NCBI GenBank assembly: GCA_016256075.1
Contig: SDVU01000224.1
Coordinates: 1 to 17,030 of the forward strand
Reading direction: 5' to 3'
DNA length: 17,030 nucleotides
DNA from: Dictyocoela muelleri
Taxonomy: Eukaryota; Microsporidia
The notes under the pieces were generated by a model that saw only the letters and a list, made by a program, of their open reading frames with translations, did not search any database and had not been told where the DNA came from. The position numbers were made by a program, and so were the translations under genes. Shown here piece by piece: positions 8,121-16,181 of the stretch (within the stretch, counting starts at the first letter, position 1; each line of letters begins with the position of its first letter).

Positions 8121-8190
8121 ATTTGAGGCGAAACGGGCGCTTTTTAGCCTAAATCGGGCGGCACGATGCGTAGCCGTAATACGACCTCAG
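8121..8190. other. GC-rich island
   Basis: About 65 bases of clearly high G+C inside a strongly AT-rich region, with blocks GGGCGC, GGGCGGC and CGGC-GCCG and near-matching ends (GAGGCG and, on the other strand, GAGGTCG). It holds no recognised gene. The frame of the adjacent Merlin-like fragment runs into it and loses similarity there. Confidence 0.5.
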
Positions 8191-8353
8191 TTATATTTTT
8201 GTTTAATAAATAGCCATTGTCGAATTCGACTATCTCATTAGTCCCTTCTTCATTATACCTCCCAATCATATCGCTATTATATACTATGTATTCACATATG
8301 TGTTCTCTAACCGAATCACAATAGTTTGAAACAGTACCTCGACAATATATAAT
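8144..8353 (-). pseudogene. Merlin/IS1595-like transposase fragment 4
   Basis: An open minus-strand frame of about 69 codons without an ATG. It reads GTVSNYCDSVREHICEYI, then NSDMIGRYNEEG and IVEFDNGYL. This follows the Merlin order: helix-turn-helix (TVSN), a REHI-type helix, the glycine motif and the first-Asp region (VEID-E-F in intact members, here with Asn after the Asp). No second Asp or Glu follows, and the frame enters the GC-rich island. It is a short, old relic. Assignment is by motif order only. Confidence 0.45.
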
Positions 8354-8423
8354 TCATAGACAATATCTACAAGTGATATCCGATTAACGTATTAATACAT
8401 CGCATAGTCTAACGCGATTCAGG

Positions 8424-8774
8424 TCTGTAGCGATTCCACTATGAATTGGTATTTTTTCATAAAATAATAAAAATTTTGTCGAAATTATAAAAATTGAATA
8501 GGAGTTATAAAAAAATGAATAATTTTTAGGAAAAGTTTGTATTTATATTTATTTGCTTTAAATACATTAGGGGTTTAAAAACTGTTTTAATTTATTTTAG
8601 CATTTTTAAGGCTTTAAGTGTATTTTTAAAAGTCAAAAATACAAATAAATTATTTTTCTAAAAATTATTTAAATTTTTTTTTGTATATTCCCAGGTTTAT
8701 TTTACTAATTTGGACAAAAATCATAATTTTATTAAAAATTTTTTGGATCCAATATAGCTTGGAATCGCTACAGA
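8424..8774. repeat. Old foldback (inverted-repeat) element
   Basis: TCTGTAGCGATTCCA at 8424-8438 is repeated in reverse complement at 8760-8774, followed inward on both sides by CTAT and ATTGG. Weaker complementarity continues for roughly 100 bp on each side. The size (351 bp) and structure suggest a decayed non-autonomous DNA transposon. No target duplication is visible. Confidence 0.45.
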
Positions 8775-8830
8775 ATGGCAACACTACGGACTGTGACAAT
8801 ACAAAAATATATAAAATATCGCTCACATAT

Positions 8831-9280
8831 CTAATCGAGTCTCTTCAGTCTTCTTTTTGCTCTTACACATATTGAAAAAGCGACTTTATTCTTTACTGAC
8901 CCTATAGATTTTATCAAGTGAGGGTTTTCTTTTGCGGTACAAAAATTTTTCGTTGCTTTGTCATTTAGTACAAAACATGGTGTTTTTATACATTCCTATG
9001 CGAGCTAAAAATATGTTTTTAGTCTTTTCAGAAAACAAGCGTTTAAATAAGATTCTGATTTAAATATGGTATGAATTTCCCCGTAATTTTTTTTATTATT
9101 CTTCAATTTCTTTTTCAGTTTTCCTTCCAATAGAAAATGGGTGTCTTATAATTCTCGAGATTTTCGAATGATCTTAAGACCGTCGATAATTTGCATCCTC
9201 CTAATTTCGTTACTATTTATTACCCTATCAGACCCCTCACAAATTCTGCAAAGTGATAACAATAGAAAATTTAAAAAATG
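8831..9280 (-). pseudogene. Broken unrecognised reading frame
   Basis: A single minus-strand frame stays coding-like over about 450 bases with about three breaks. Charged and hydrophobic residues alternate as in a real protein, in contrast to the other frames. Segments such as ENPHLIKSIGS and VINSNEIRRMQIIDG are readable, but I do not recognise the family. It could be a decayed host gene or the remains of a mobile element. The short plus-strand frame opposite its 3' end (8681-8875) has no support. Confidence 0.3.
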
Positions 9281-9605
9281 TTAATAGCGAAGCTATAAAA
9301 AGTTGAATATTTATTTAATTTTTCTATAACTCGTCATCTACAATCTAAATGCCTGGCGGAAAGGTTTATCAAATTTTAATATGTATTTACAAAAATAAAT
9401 ATTTGAAGATGAGCTCGAAAAAAGGTTCAATAGAATAGGGTGATATACCGAACATCCAAACTATTAGGTAAATTAACGCTCTTAAAAAGTCTATAACTAT
9501 AAAATATTAAGCATTACGCAGTGATCTAAACTCTATTTTGTTTATTTTTTGAGATTCATTATCTAATAAGGTGTTTTTTATATTAATTTTATCAAGTATA
9601 ACTTT
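9281..9605. other. Spacer without recognised gene
   Basis: AT-rich sequence with frequent stops in all frames. It ends with the left copy of the 8-bp target duplication AAAAATTA. Confidence 0.45.
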
Positions 9606-9613
9606 AAAAATTA

Positions 9614-9893
9614 GGTTCTCAGCCGGGTTTCAGACCCTCCCTAAAAAATAGTAATCGCCATTCACAAGAGGGAAGATAATGATTCTCATTTGAAATGAGC
9701 TCAATTCGTAAAGATATTACTGAAAATGAAATTATTTTTGGAAACTCTCATATATTCGTTCATACATTTAAATAATTTCATTTTCAGTAATATCTTTACG
9801 AATTGAGCTCATTTCAAATAAGAATCATTACCTTCCCTTTTGTGAATGGCGATTACTATTTTTTAGGGAGGGTCTGAAACTCGGCTGAGAACC
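9614..9893. mobile_element. 280-bp foldback MITE with 8-bp target duplication
   Basis: Two 124-bp arms (9614-9737 and 9770-9893) are complementary except at four positions, all transitions, around a 32-base loop. AAAAATTA lies exactly outside each end (9606-9613 and 9894-9901), so this is an insertion with an 8-bp target duplication. The ends begin GGTTCTCAG. It encodes nothing. A GG start and 8-9-bp duplication fit a non-autonomous Merlin-type element, the superfamily present elsewhere in this window, but its terminal sequence does not match either Merlin element here beyond GG. hAT-type elements also make 8-bp duplications. The near-perfect arms suggest a recent insertion. Confidence 0.9.
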
Positions 9894-10080
9894 AAAAATT
9901 ATAATTTTATGGTGAGCACTTGCAAGATTTATTTTTTTTCAAGCTTACAAGAATAAATTATCTAATTAAACATATATAGGCGAACCATATGTTTGATTGA
10001 TATCGGAATTTTTTCAATGTTAGGCTTATATTTAAAAAACTATAACAATATATTATTTTATTAGGAATGTTATTTTTTTG

Positions 10081-10567
10081 GTATTTGACTATCACGAGTT
10101 TTTAAAAAAGATTGCTAAACAAAAAAAAATCCGAATTTAAAAAAACGCTTCTAAAATATGAAAAAAATGTTCAGGCACACCATACAAATGTCTATGGCGC
10201 ACAGTTTGAGAAACAGGGATATAATAACTACACAAAGGCGATGCGAGATCAGATTGAGTTGGATGAAGAAATTGTGAAAAATCACATTTTTTTGATTCTG
10301 AGATATAAAAATTAAATAGTTATTCAATCGTTCATTTTGTGTATAGTGTTCATTTTAATTATCCATCATGCCCAAAGTATCTAAGCCGAATAGATAGTCA
10401 TGCTTTGGTTCATAAATCTAAATATAAAATAGAAATAGGATATAATGTATGAAGCTAAAAATTTCCATAATAATTTCGGGGTTAAAAACTCAAATAATTG
10501 CATTTTTTACTCAGATGATGAGGTTTTTAAAATTATTTTTAACAATTATGTAGAGTTAATCCTGTAA
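10081..10567 (+). pseudogene. Broken unrecognised gene in several open pieces
   Basis: Consecutive plus-strand open pieces lie in different frames. The first is near 10081-10135 (FDYHEFLKKIAKQKK). The second is 10112-10315, rich in K, E, Q and N with TNVYGAQFEKQGYNNYTK. A third is near 10358-10450 (CPKYLSRIDSHALVHKSKYK). A last ATG-led piece at 10445-10567 carries NNCIFYSDDEVFKIIF. Their composition is protein-like and the adjacency suggests one decayed gene with about three breaks. I do not recognise a family. No C-run start signal is seen. It ends about 140 bp before Merlin element 2. Confidence 0.35.
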
Positions 10568-10701
10568 GGTAATTCAAAATGAGGGTGTTTTTTCGTAACT
10601 GGTTCGAACCAAATGTAGCTACCTCAGTTAACAATTTTAATATAAGAAAAAATAATTTATTTTTTTTATTTATTATAATTTCATATTGAACATTTCGATA
10701 A

Positions 10702-10710
10702 TAAGATAAA
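10702..10710. repeat. 9-bp target duplication of Merlin 2, left copy
   Basis: TAAGATAAA, identical to 11706-11714 on the other side of the element. Confidence 0.85.
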
Positions 10711-10808
10711 GGAGCTGGCGCCATATAACCGTTAATTTAGGGGGGGTTATTTTTTCAAGAAAATACCCCTACTTAACACAAAAAAAAATTAATTTAAAAA
10801 AAATGTTT

Positions 10809-11568
10809 TTAAAAAATTAATTTAATAAAAAAATCAAATGAGGCATTTTTCTCATTTCTATTGATCATAAATCTTAAAAGATAAATATCAATAAGTTTCC
10901 TAGTTCTGCGGCGTAAAGAAATACTTTTCTTTATAGCCGACTAACATCCCTCAATGGTATTAATTTGTGTTCTGGTAGTTGAATCAATAAATTCTTTTGA
11001 ATGATTAACAACTTTATGATCGATAAAAAAGTTTTTATTGTTTTAATAACCACACCAACCATCAGAATTAATTACCGAATCCATTTTCACAAATGTTTTT
11101 AAAAAACATTCCAATTCATTCATATACCTGGTTTTGCAACTTTTTAATATAATCCGTCTATCATTACTCCTATCTACTGCTCTAAGGATCCAAACACCGT
11201 CAACTTTGTGGCCACCTTCATATTTTATCTTCCAAAACTTCGATTCATCAACCTCAACCATTATACCACCATCTCCTATCTTGTAAAAGTAAGCATAGTA
11301 TTTATCTACTATATTTAACTTTGACGTCTTTCGGTATAACTTATAGACTCGATGTCGTGAAACCAATGTCCACCTCTTTATTTCTCCAACTGAAGAACCA
11401 GATAACCATTTTTTTAAAAATAAAAAGTTTCACTAGGTTTTTTTCATAATTAGACGAAAATATAGTATTAGAAAAAAGTGAATATATCTTAGAACAATGT
11501 TTCCAACGACATCGACCATATAACCTTTTTTTTAATGCCATGTAAGTGACGAACCACAATACAAACAT
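10809..11568 (-). pseudogene. Merlin/IS1595-like transposase, DD36E
   Basis: The first frame (11568-11341) begins ATG, with CCC five to seven bases upstream, and holds the second half of the zinc finger (GRCRWKHCSK). The second frame (open to 11043) reads SSVGEIKRWTLVSRHRVYK before the first Asp in VEVDESKF, then GGHKVDGVWILRAVDRS and the second Asp in INSDGWCGY. Past a TAA at 11043-11045 the same frame continues with HKVVNHSKEFID and the Glu in QINTIEGC, then a TAG where Trp is usual, then the C-terminus to a stop at 10809-10811. The second Asp to Glu spacing is 36. Defects: one frame change near 11370 and two in-frame stops. Confidence 0.85.
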
Positions 11569-11572
11569 CCAC

Positions 11573-11575
11573 GGG
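11573..11575 (-). promoter_or_regulatory. CCC start signal of Merlin transposase 2
   Basis: CCC separated by four bases (GTGG) from the ATG at 11568 on the minus strand. It is weaker than the other examples because of the gap. Confidence 0.4.
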
Positions 11576-11705
11576 AAAACAATAAATAAGTGATATTAAC
11601 AAAAATCAAATGCAAAAATTTTAAATTCCTATTCTATTGAAGGGTACAATGGGTAATTTAAAAAAATACAACTCTTAAATTAACAAGTTATATGGCTCAT
11701 TAACC

Positions 11706-11714
11706 TAAGATAAA
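11706..11714. repeat. 9-bp target duplication of Merlin 2, right copy
   Basis: TAAGATAAA, directly outside the right end of the element. Confidence 0.85.
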
Positions 11715-12633
11715 TAACTTGTTGTTTTTGGAGCTTGCAAAAAATATTCATTGGAATTGAAATTATAATATTCATTTAATAACGTTTTTTAAACAAATCC
11801 ATATTATTCACGCATATTTATTATTAAAAAAATTCTCCAAACTCAGGACATATCACAAAAATTTCCCAAAGTACAATTTTGGGATGGTTCGAATCGACTA
11901 TTTGAACTGAAAACATGCGCCATAAGCTAATTAAATGATACGAGTATATTTATTACATTATGTTACATAAATAACTTTAATTAATGAATACAGCGGATCG
12001 ATTACCCAAACAGTCAAATGTTTCAATAATTATATATTAGAAATAATATTAATTAAATTTTGAGTGAGCTAATATTGAAACGATGTAAATTTATATATTT
12101 TTTTATTAAATTAAAAAGAAACTATTTTTAGAAAAATTGCTTAGTTTAATTAAATTTTAGATAAACTAATGTTAAAATTTCAATATTTTTAATATTTTTA
12201 AATTATTTTTTTTAAAATTTTTTGACAGATATGCTGAAATTTCGTAATAGATAGCATCGAGAAGAATCATTTTTGGAATATCTCCAAAAATTTTAATATT
12301 TTTACTGTAACATCATGGGTAATAATAAATTAAAAAAAATTGCTTTTCTTTAAAAGTTACCTGAAATTCAAAAATAATTTCTTCCACTTTCGAAAGAAGA
12401 TCCAAAATGTTCATCTTTCTAAAATAAAAAATTGATTATTTTTTTCTTATAACCCTCTATTTTTTCGATAGGTGCTATATTTACCATTTTAAAACTATTA
12501 ATAACAAGCATATTTAATGTGATTTTCTAAGTGTATTAAGATGATACAAAGAAATTTTGGGTTTTATCCAATTTTTTATTTTTATACCAAATTTCATATA
12601 TTAAATGCGAATAAAATATTATCATTTTTTTTA
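11715..12633. other. Long AT-rich spacer
   Basis: About 900 bp with no ORF of note. A B-box-like GGTTCGAATC occurs near 11886-11895, with a tRNA-like context on neither strand good enough to call. Poly-A and poly-T runs are frequent. Confidence 0.45.
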
Positions 12634-12677
12634 CAGGGGGGATTTGGGGCAAGCTCACTTTGGTAGGATTTGGGGAT
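12634..12677. other. G-rich block, possible transposon end
   Basis: CAGGGGGGATTTGGGGCAAG begins directly after a TA (12632-12633), and GGATTTGGGG recurs at 12667-12676. A CAG start after TA is typical of Tc1/mariner or pogo-type ends, but I could not find the matching opposite end. Three runs of four or more G's fall just short of a standard G-quadruplex. Confidence 0.3.
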
Positions 12678-12812
12678 AAATCTGAAATTTTGTATTTATT
12701 TAATAATTATATATTCATATTTCACGATGTTTTTTAGAAAGAGTATCTTTAAAAAAAAGAACCAAAAATTCTTAATTTTATATATATATATTTGATCAAA
12801 TCCATAATTTTT

Positions 12813-13028
12813 TTATCGAGTTCTTCTAACTTCAGCATTTAGATTTTTAGTTTTAGAGCAAATTATACTTAACTCGCATGCTACCATAAAACTTTCTATA
12901 AAATGAATTTGTGATATCAATGACACAGCAGGATGCAGATAATTATAGACCATTTTTAATTTTTTACTTACAACAATGTTTTTGTAGATATGCGATTCAT
13001 CGCTCAACATCATCCCTTGTATAGACAT
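12813..13028 (-). CDS. Small unrecognised ORF, possibly frame-shifted at its end
   Basis: An ATG-led frame of 71 codons with balanced composition. It includes a hydrophobic middle (HPAVSLISQIHFIESFMVAC) and charged ends, without Cys/His or enzyme motifs I recognise. The last residues (EVRRTR) read poorly. In the neighbouring frame the same DNA gives LKLEELDKKIMDLIKY, a helical, coiled-coil-like end running to a stop near 12749. This suggests that one base has been lost or gained near 12835 and that the real protein is about 20 residues longer. There is no C-run before the ATG. The gene lies between a G-rich block and a tRNA-headed repeat, so it could be a small host protein or a remnant. Confidence 0.4.
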   Translation of the reverse strand: MSIQGMMLSDESHIYKNIVVSKKLKMVYNYLHPAVSLISQIHFIESFMVACELSIICSKTKNLNAEVRRTR

Positions 13029-13056
13029 TTTTTATATAAAAAATTTGAATAAACAT

Positions 13057-13227
13057 GATCACTATACCACACTAGAAAAACTGTATATTACTGCTATAAT
13101 TATTGATCGCTTAATGTCATTACTCGATTATTTTTAAATTGTTTTAAATAATTCGAACTGAATATGCAAGTTTTGCATTCAAGACTGTTAATCACTGTGC
13201 TATCTAGCCATCAATACTTCATAAATA
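13057..13227 (-). repeat. tRNA-headed short repeat, family 2, copy 2
   Basis: On the minus strand: leader TATGAAGTATTGATGGCTAG, A-box-like TAGCACAGTGA (13192-13202), B-box-like CAGTTCGAAT (13152-13161), then the tail GAGTAATGACATTAAGCG, GTAATATACAGTTTTTCTAG and TGTGGTATAGTG. The same blocks in the same order occur at 311-489. The head keeps a better B-box than copy 1. The middle has diverged in both. Confidence 0.65.
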
Positions 13228-13404
13228 TTTTCTTATTTATATAAATTTTTATAAATATTGAAAAAAAACAAATTGATATGAAGAATTGGTCTATGGGTCG
13301 GCATTAAAAATGAAAAACAAATGATGATTATTTTTTTAATAAGAATAAATCTTCGTTAAATCTAATAGTATCATTTATTATTGAAATTATAATAATAATT
13401 AAAA
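13228..13404. other. Downstream region of the kinase gene
   Basis: AT-rich, without genes. It leads into the 14-bp tandem repeat. Confidence 0.4.
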
Positions 13405-13468
13405 TAATATTTAAAAAATAATATTTAAAAAATAATATTTAAAAAATAATATTTAAAAAATAATATTT
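13405..13468. repeat. 14-bp AT minisatellite, about 4.6 copies
   Basis: TAATATTTAAAAAA is repeated without change at 13405-13418, 13419-13432, 13433-13446 and 13447-13460, plus a partial copy to 13468. It lies just past the stop codon of the kinase gene and may belong to its 3' untranslated region. It should be length-variable between strains. Confidence 0.92.
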
Positions 13469-13490
13469 CATTATTTTTATAAATCTAACA

Positions 13491-14258
13491 TTATTCACGT
13501 AAAAATAGTCCAAATGATCGAACCAATTCTTTTGCTGTAATCCGTTTTTCTGAATCATAATCTAAACATTTAAGAATGATTTTCTGAAAAATTCTATTTG
13601 GTGTAATCTTTGCAACATTTTTATCCCACATTAAAATTATTTTCAGCTGATCTATTTTATTTTCTCCCATAAAAAGAACTTCGCCAGTTATCATTTCAGC
13701 AAAAACACAACCCAAACTAAATATATCTATTTCAGGACCGTAAATATCAACATCCATTAGCAATTCAGGTGGTCTGTACCAAAGTGTGATAACCTCAAAA
13801 GAATACGTATCCATTGTGATTTCAATACTTCTAGACAAGCCAAAGTCTGCTAGTTTCAACACTCCGTTAGAAACGAGTATATTTTCAGGTTTTATATCTC
13901 TATGAACTATTTGTCTCTCATGTATATATTCAACAGCAAGTAAAAGCTGTAAAAAAAGCTTTGATACATCTTGATCTGATCTATGGACCTTTAAATAATC
14001 ATTTAAATTATACTCAATGTATTCCATGACAATGATTAGGTCAATCTCATTATGCACCACATCTAGTATTTTTACAATGTGGTCGTGGTTAATCGTCTTT
14101 AGAATGCAAATTTCTCTCAGTGCGGTGGCAGGCATGCCTTCATATTCATTTGTTTTTATTTTTTTAAGAGCAACTCGTCTATTTTTTTCTATATCATAAC
14201 CTAAATATACATTTGCATATGTACCCGAACCTAAAAGCCTTTGTTGAATATATTTCAT
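13491..14258 (-). CDS. Cyclin-dependent-kinase-like Ser/Thr protein kinase
   Basis: A complete 255-residue kinase of the CMGC/CDK group. The glycine loop is LGSGTYANVY (10-18), with the Thr-Tyr pair at CDK inhibitory positions. The catalytic Lys is K32 (VALKK). The cyclin-binding C-helix is GMPATALREI (PSTAIRE position, Glu49). The catalytic loop is HRDIKPEN (D121) and the metal site DFG (D138). The activation segment is YSFEVITLWYRPPE, with Ser153 where CDKs have the phosphorylated Thr. YGPEIDIFSLGCVFAEM follows. After DQL (203-205) only about 25 residues precede the CLDYDSEKR helix, so the CMGC insert, about 50 residues in CDK2, is largely missing. It likely phosphorylates cell-cycle or transcription substrates with a cyclin. 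The subtype (Cdc28, Pho85 or CDK7/9-like) cannot be settled. CCCC abuts the ATG. Confidence 0.93.
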   Translation of the reverse strand: MKYIQQRLLGSGTYANVYLGYDIEKNRRVALKKIKTNEYEGMPATALREICILKTINHDHIVKILDVVHNEIDLIIVMEYIEYNLNDYLKVHRSDQDVSKLFLQLLLAVEYIHERQIVHRDIKPENILVSNGVLKLADFGLSRSIEITMDTYSFEVITLWYRPPELLMDVDIYGPEIDIFSLGCVFAEMITGEVLFMGENKIDQLKIILMWDKNVAKITPNRIFQKIILKCLDYDSEKRITAKELVRSFGLFLRE

Positions 14259-14262
14259 GGGG
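14259..14262 (-). promoter_or_regulatory. C-run start signal of the kinase gene
   Basis: CCCC immediately precedes the ATG on the minus strand. This fixes the start and fits the microsporidian CCC-type motif. Confidence 0.65.
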
Positions 14263-15910
14263 TTTAAGAGACTAATTTTTTAAATTAAATTTTATGTTTC
14301 AAAAATCAATGGCATGAAATTACTAAAATTGTCTTTTAAAATGTCAATTTTAATGAGTTTTTATTAAAATCATTAAAATGGCTTTAAAATTTTTAATAAT
14401 CATTTTTTGATAATCTTTTTTATATAATCGTTTTCTTTGATAATTAATTGAAGGTAAATGTGAAATTTGACCATTGTCAATAAACTTGACTAATATAAAA
14501 AAATCTAGTCAAAATTTAAATATCTAGATTTTTATTATTATTATTACTTCCTAAATAAAAATAATTTAAGCTATTTTTTAAAACCTACGTTAAAGCGCGT
14601 ATGACTACCTCCTCATTTTTTAAAACTTCGAATTATCAAATTTTATAGATAATCAAAATTTATTAAAGAAAAAAAGTTTATTGATTTTTAAAAAATTAAA
14701 ATAATAAATTTCGGAAAATAAAATTTACCTTAAATATTAAAATATTAAAAAGAATTTTTAATGTTTTTTTACTTTCATTGGTGATTCTGAGTTTTATATA
14801 ATGTTGAAAATGAATCTTTTAATCATTACCAGCACGAATAATACTAATTTAATATTAGTTTGAATAATTATCGACTTTTTATATTTTCGTCATTTTGATA
14901 GAATTGCGCTTAAAAAATTTTTTGAAGTGTAAATGATAATTATGCTGAGTAATATAAGAATTTAAATATGAGTTGGTAATAAAAATGAAGATAAAGGTTT
15001 TGATGCAATATAAATATTTGTTTTTAAACAAATCCGGTGAGCAGATTATGTTTTGAAAAAAAATCAATTTTTTAATAAAAAAACACAATATTCTTAATAA
15101 ATAATACAAAAAATCTAAAAATATTTGAAATGAGGAACATGTTTTTTTATCGATAAAATAAAACAGTTGAAAAAAGTTTATTGTAGCGAATGGTAACAGA
15201 AACCCACCGCTGGTTGTTTTTATAAAGTCTTAGATAAACTTATTTTTAATATTTTTTAAAATGTATAAGACGAATTTAAGAACAGAATTTGTCATGAGAG
15301 ACTATTATAATTTTTTTGTTCAATCAAATTAAATAAAATATAGACCATATCATCATATAATCTGTTGAGTTTGTTTTTCATTTAATGTAAAAAATGGACT
15401 TAATGTGCAAAGGAGTAGATTATGAAGTAGAGGCGGAGGTGAATATGAAACACTTTTTTTATTTTCTCAAATGCCTTTTTAATGTTTGATTCTTTAAAAA
15501 AATTTTCTAATAAATATGTCTGAAAAGATTAAAATGTATTTAAGATGACTTATCAGAAGTAGAAGTGATGAATCTAAAAAAAGACTTTTATTACATAATC
15601 AATGACTTACTAAAATTTGTATTATATTTTTATCTATAAATTTGTATCATAAAGAGAAATTCTTATTTTTTTTTCACTGGGCCCATTATAAATTTTTATC
15701 TATACAATTAAAGGAAATAGATATGATAATAAATGATAATCAGATATAAATTAAACCCGGAAAGAGAAATATTTTAATAATTTTATTTAGATATTTATTA
15801 ATAAGAAAATAAAAAGATCGTTTAGAAAAGCTATATTACGTATAAAAAGAGTAATAACTAAATTATAAAAGTGTAATATTAAAATTATAAAAGTGTAATA
15901 AGTAGACTGT
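14263..15910. other. Long gene-free stretch
   Basis: About 1.65 kb. A 76-codon minus-strand frame (14879-15109) lacks an ATG start and is dominated by F, I, K and N, as expected by chance at this base composition. Short ATG-led frames at 15261-15332 (23 codons) and 15394-15489 (31 codons, MDLMCKGVDYEVEAEVN at the start) look slightly protein-like and could be relics, but neither is recognisable. No RNA gene or repeat was seen. Confidence 0.45.
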
Positions 15911-16065
15911 TTTATGGCGCGCGCAGGTTACACCCGTCATTAGCGCCATTTTTTTATTAAAGAAAAATGTCGCTCCGAAACTCGAACCTATTAAAATTTC
16001 CTAAACAATTAATATCTATACCACTGTACAACAGAACCTAAAATAGTAAATTATAATCAATATAA
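15911..16065 (-). repeat. tRNA-headed repeat with GC hairpin, family 1, divergent copy C
   Basis: Minus strand: GGTTCTGTTGTACAGTGGTA (A-box-like), AGGTTCGAGTTTC (B-box), AGCGACAT (compare AGTGACAT in copy A), then the linker AATAAAAAAATGG and a hairpin with arms ATGGCGC and GCGCCAT (15914-15920 and 15943-15949). The order matches copies A and B, but the hairpin sequence differs (GGCGC instead of TTGCGC) and the loop is longer, while pairing is kept. Confidence 0.6.
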
Positions 16066-16181
16066 CTATTTTTTATTAATGAATATAAAGATTTAATGCC
16101 AAATATATATTTAAGTACAATAAATAAGGTACTATAAGTAAACTATTTCAAATAATCAGTAAAAATTGATTTCTCTCATTC

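Larger units (their letters stand above)
10711..11705 (-). mobile_element. Merlin (IS1595/ISXO2-like) DNA transposon 2
   Basis: A 995-bp element delimited by exact 9-bp duplications TAAGATAAA at 10702-10710 and 11706-11714. The left end GGAGCTGGCGCCATATAAC and the reverse-complemented right end GGTTAATGAGCCATATAAC share GG, a G and GCCATATAAC in register, and similarity continues through TTAATTTA to ACCC about 50 bp in. A subterminal hairpin lies just inside the left end (10743-10769, GGGG to CCCC). The single gene is a Merlin transposase with an intact order of catalytic motifs but broken frames. The perfect duplications and good ends suggest a moderately recent insertion. Confidence 0.88.

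Noticed and set aside
8681-8875. 64-codon plus-strand ORF
   Set aside because: No ATG. It crosses the end of a foldback element and lies opposite a more coding-like frame.
10539-10724. 61-codon minus-strand ORF
   Set aside because: No start signal or motif. It spans the end of another decayed frame and the left end of Merlin 2.
11880-11940. tRNA-like GGTTCGAATC
   Set aside because: The sequence is nearly palindromic, and neither strand gives A-box spacing or stems that fit.
12634-12677. G-quadruplex
   Set aside because: Only three runs of four or more G's, which is not enough for the standard pattern.
14017-14199. 60-codon plus-strand ORF
   Set aside because: Antisense shadow of the kinase gene.
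14879-15109. 76-codon minus-strand ORF rich in F, I, K and N
   Set aside because: No ATG, and its composition is that of random AT-rich DNA.
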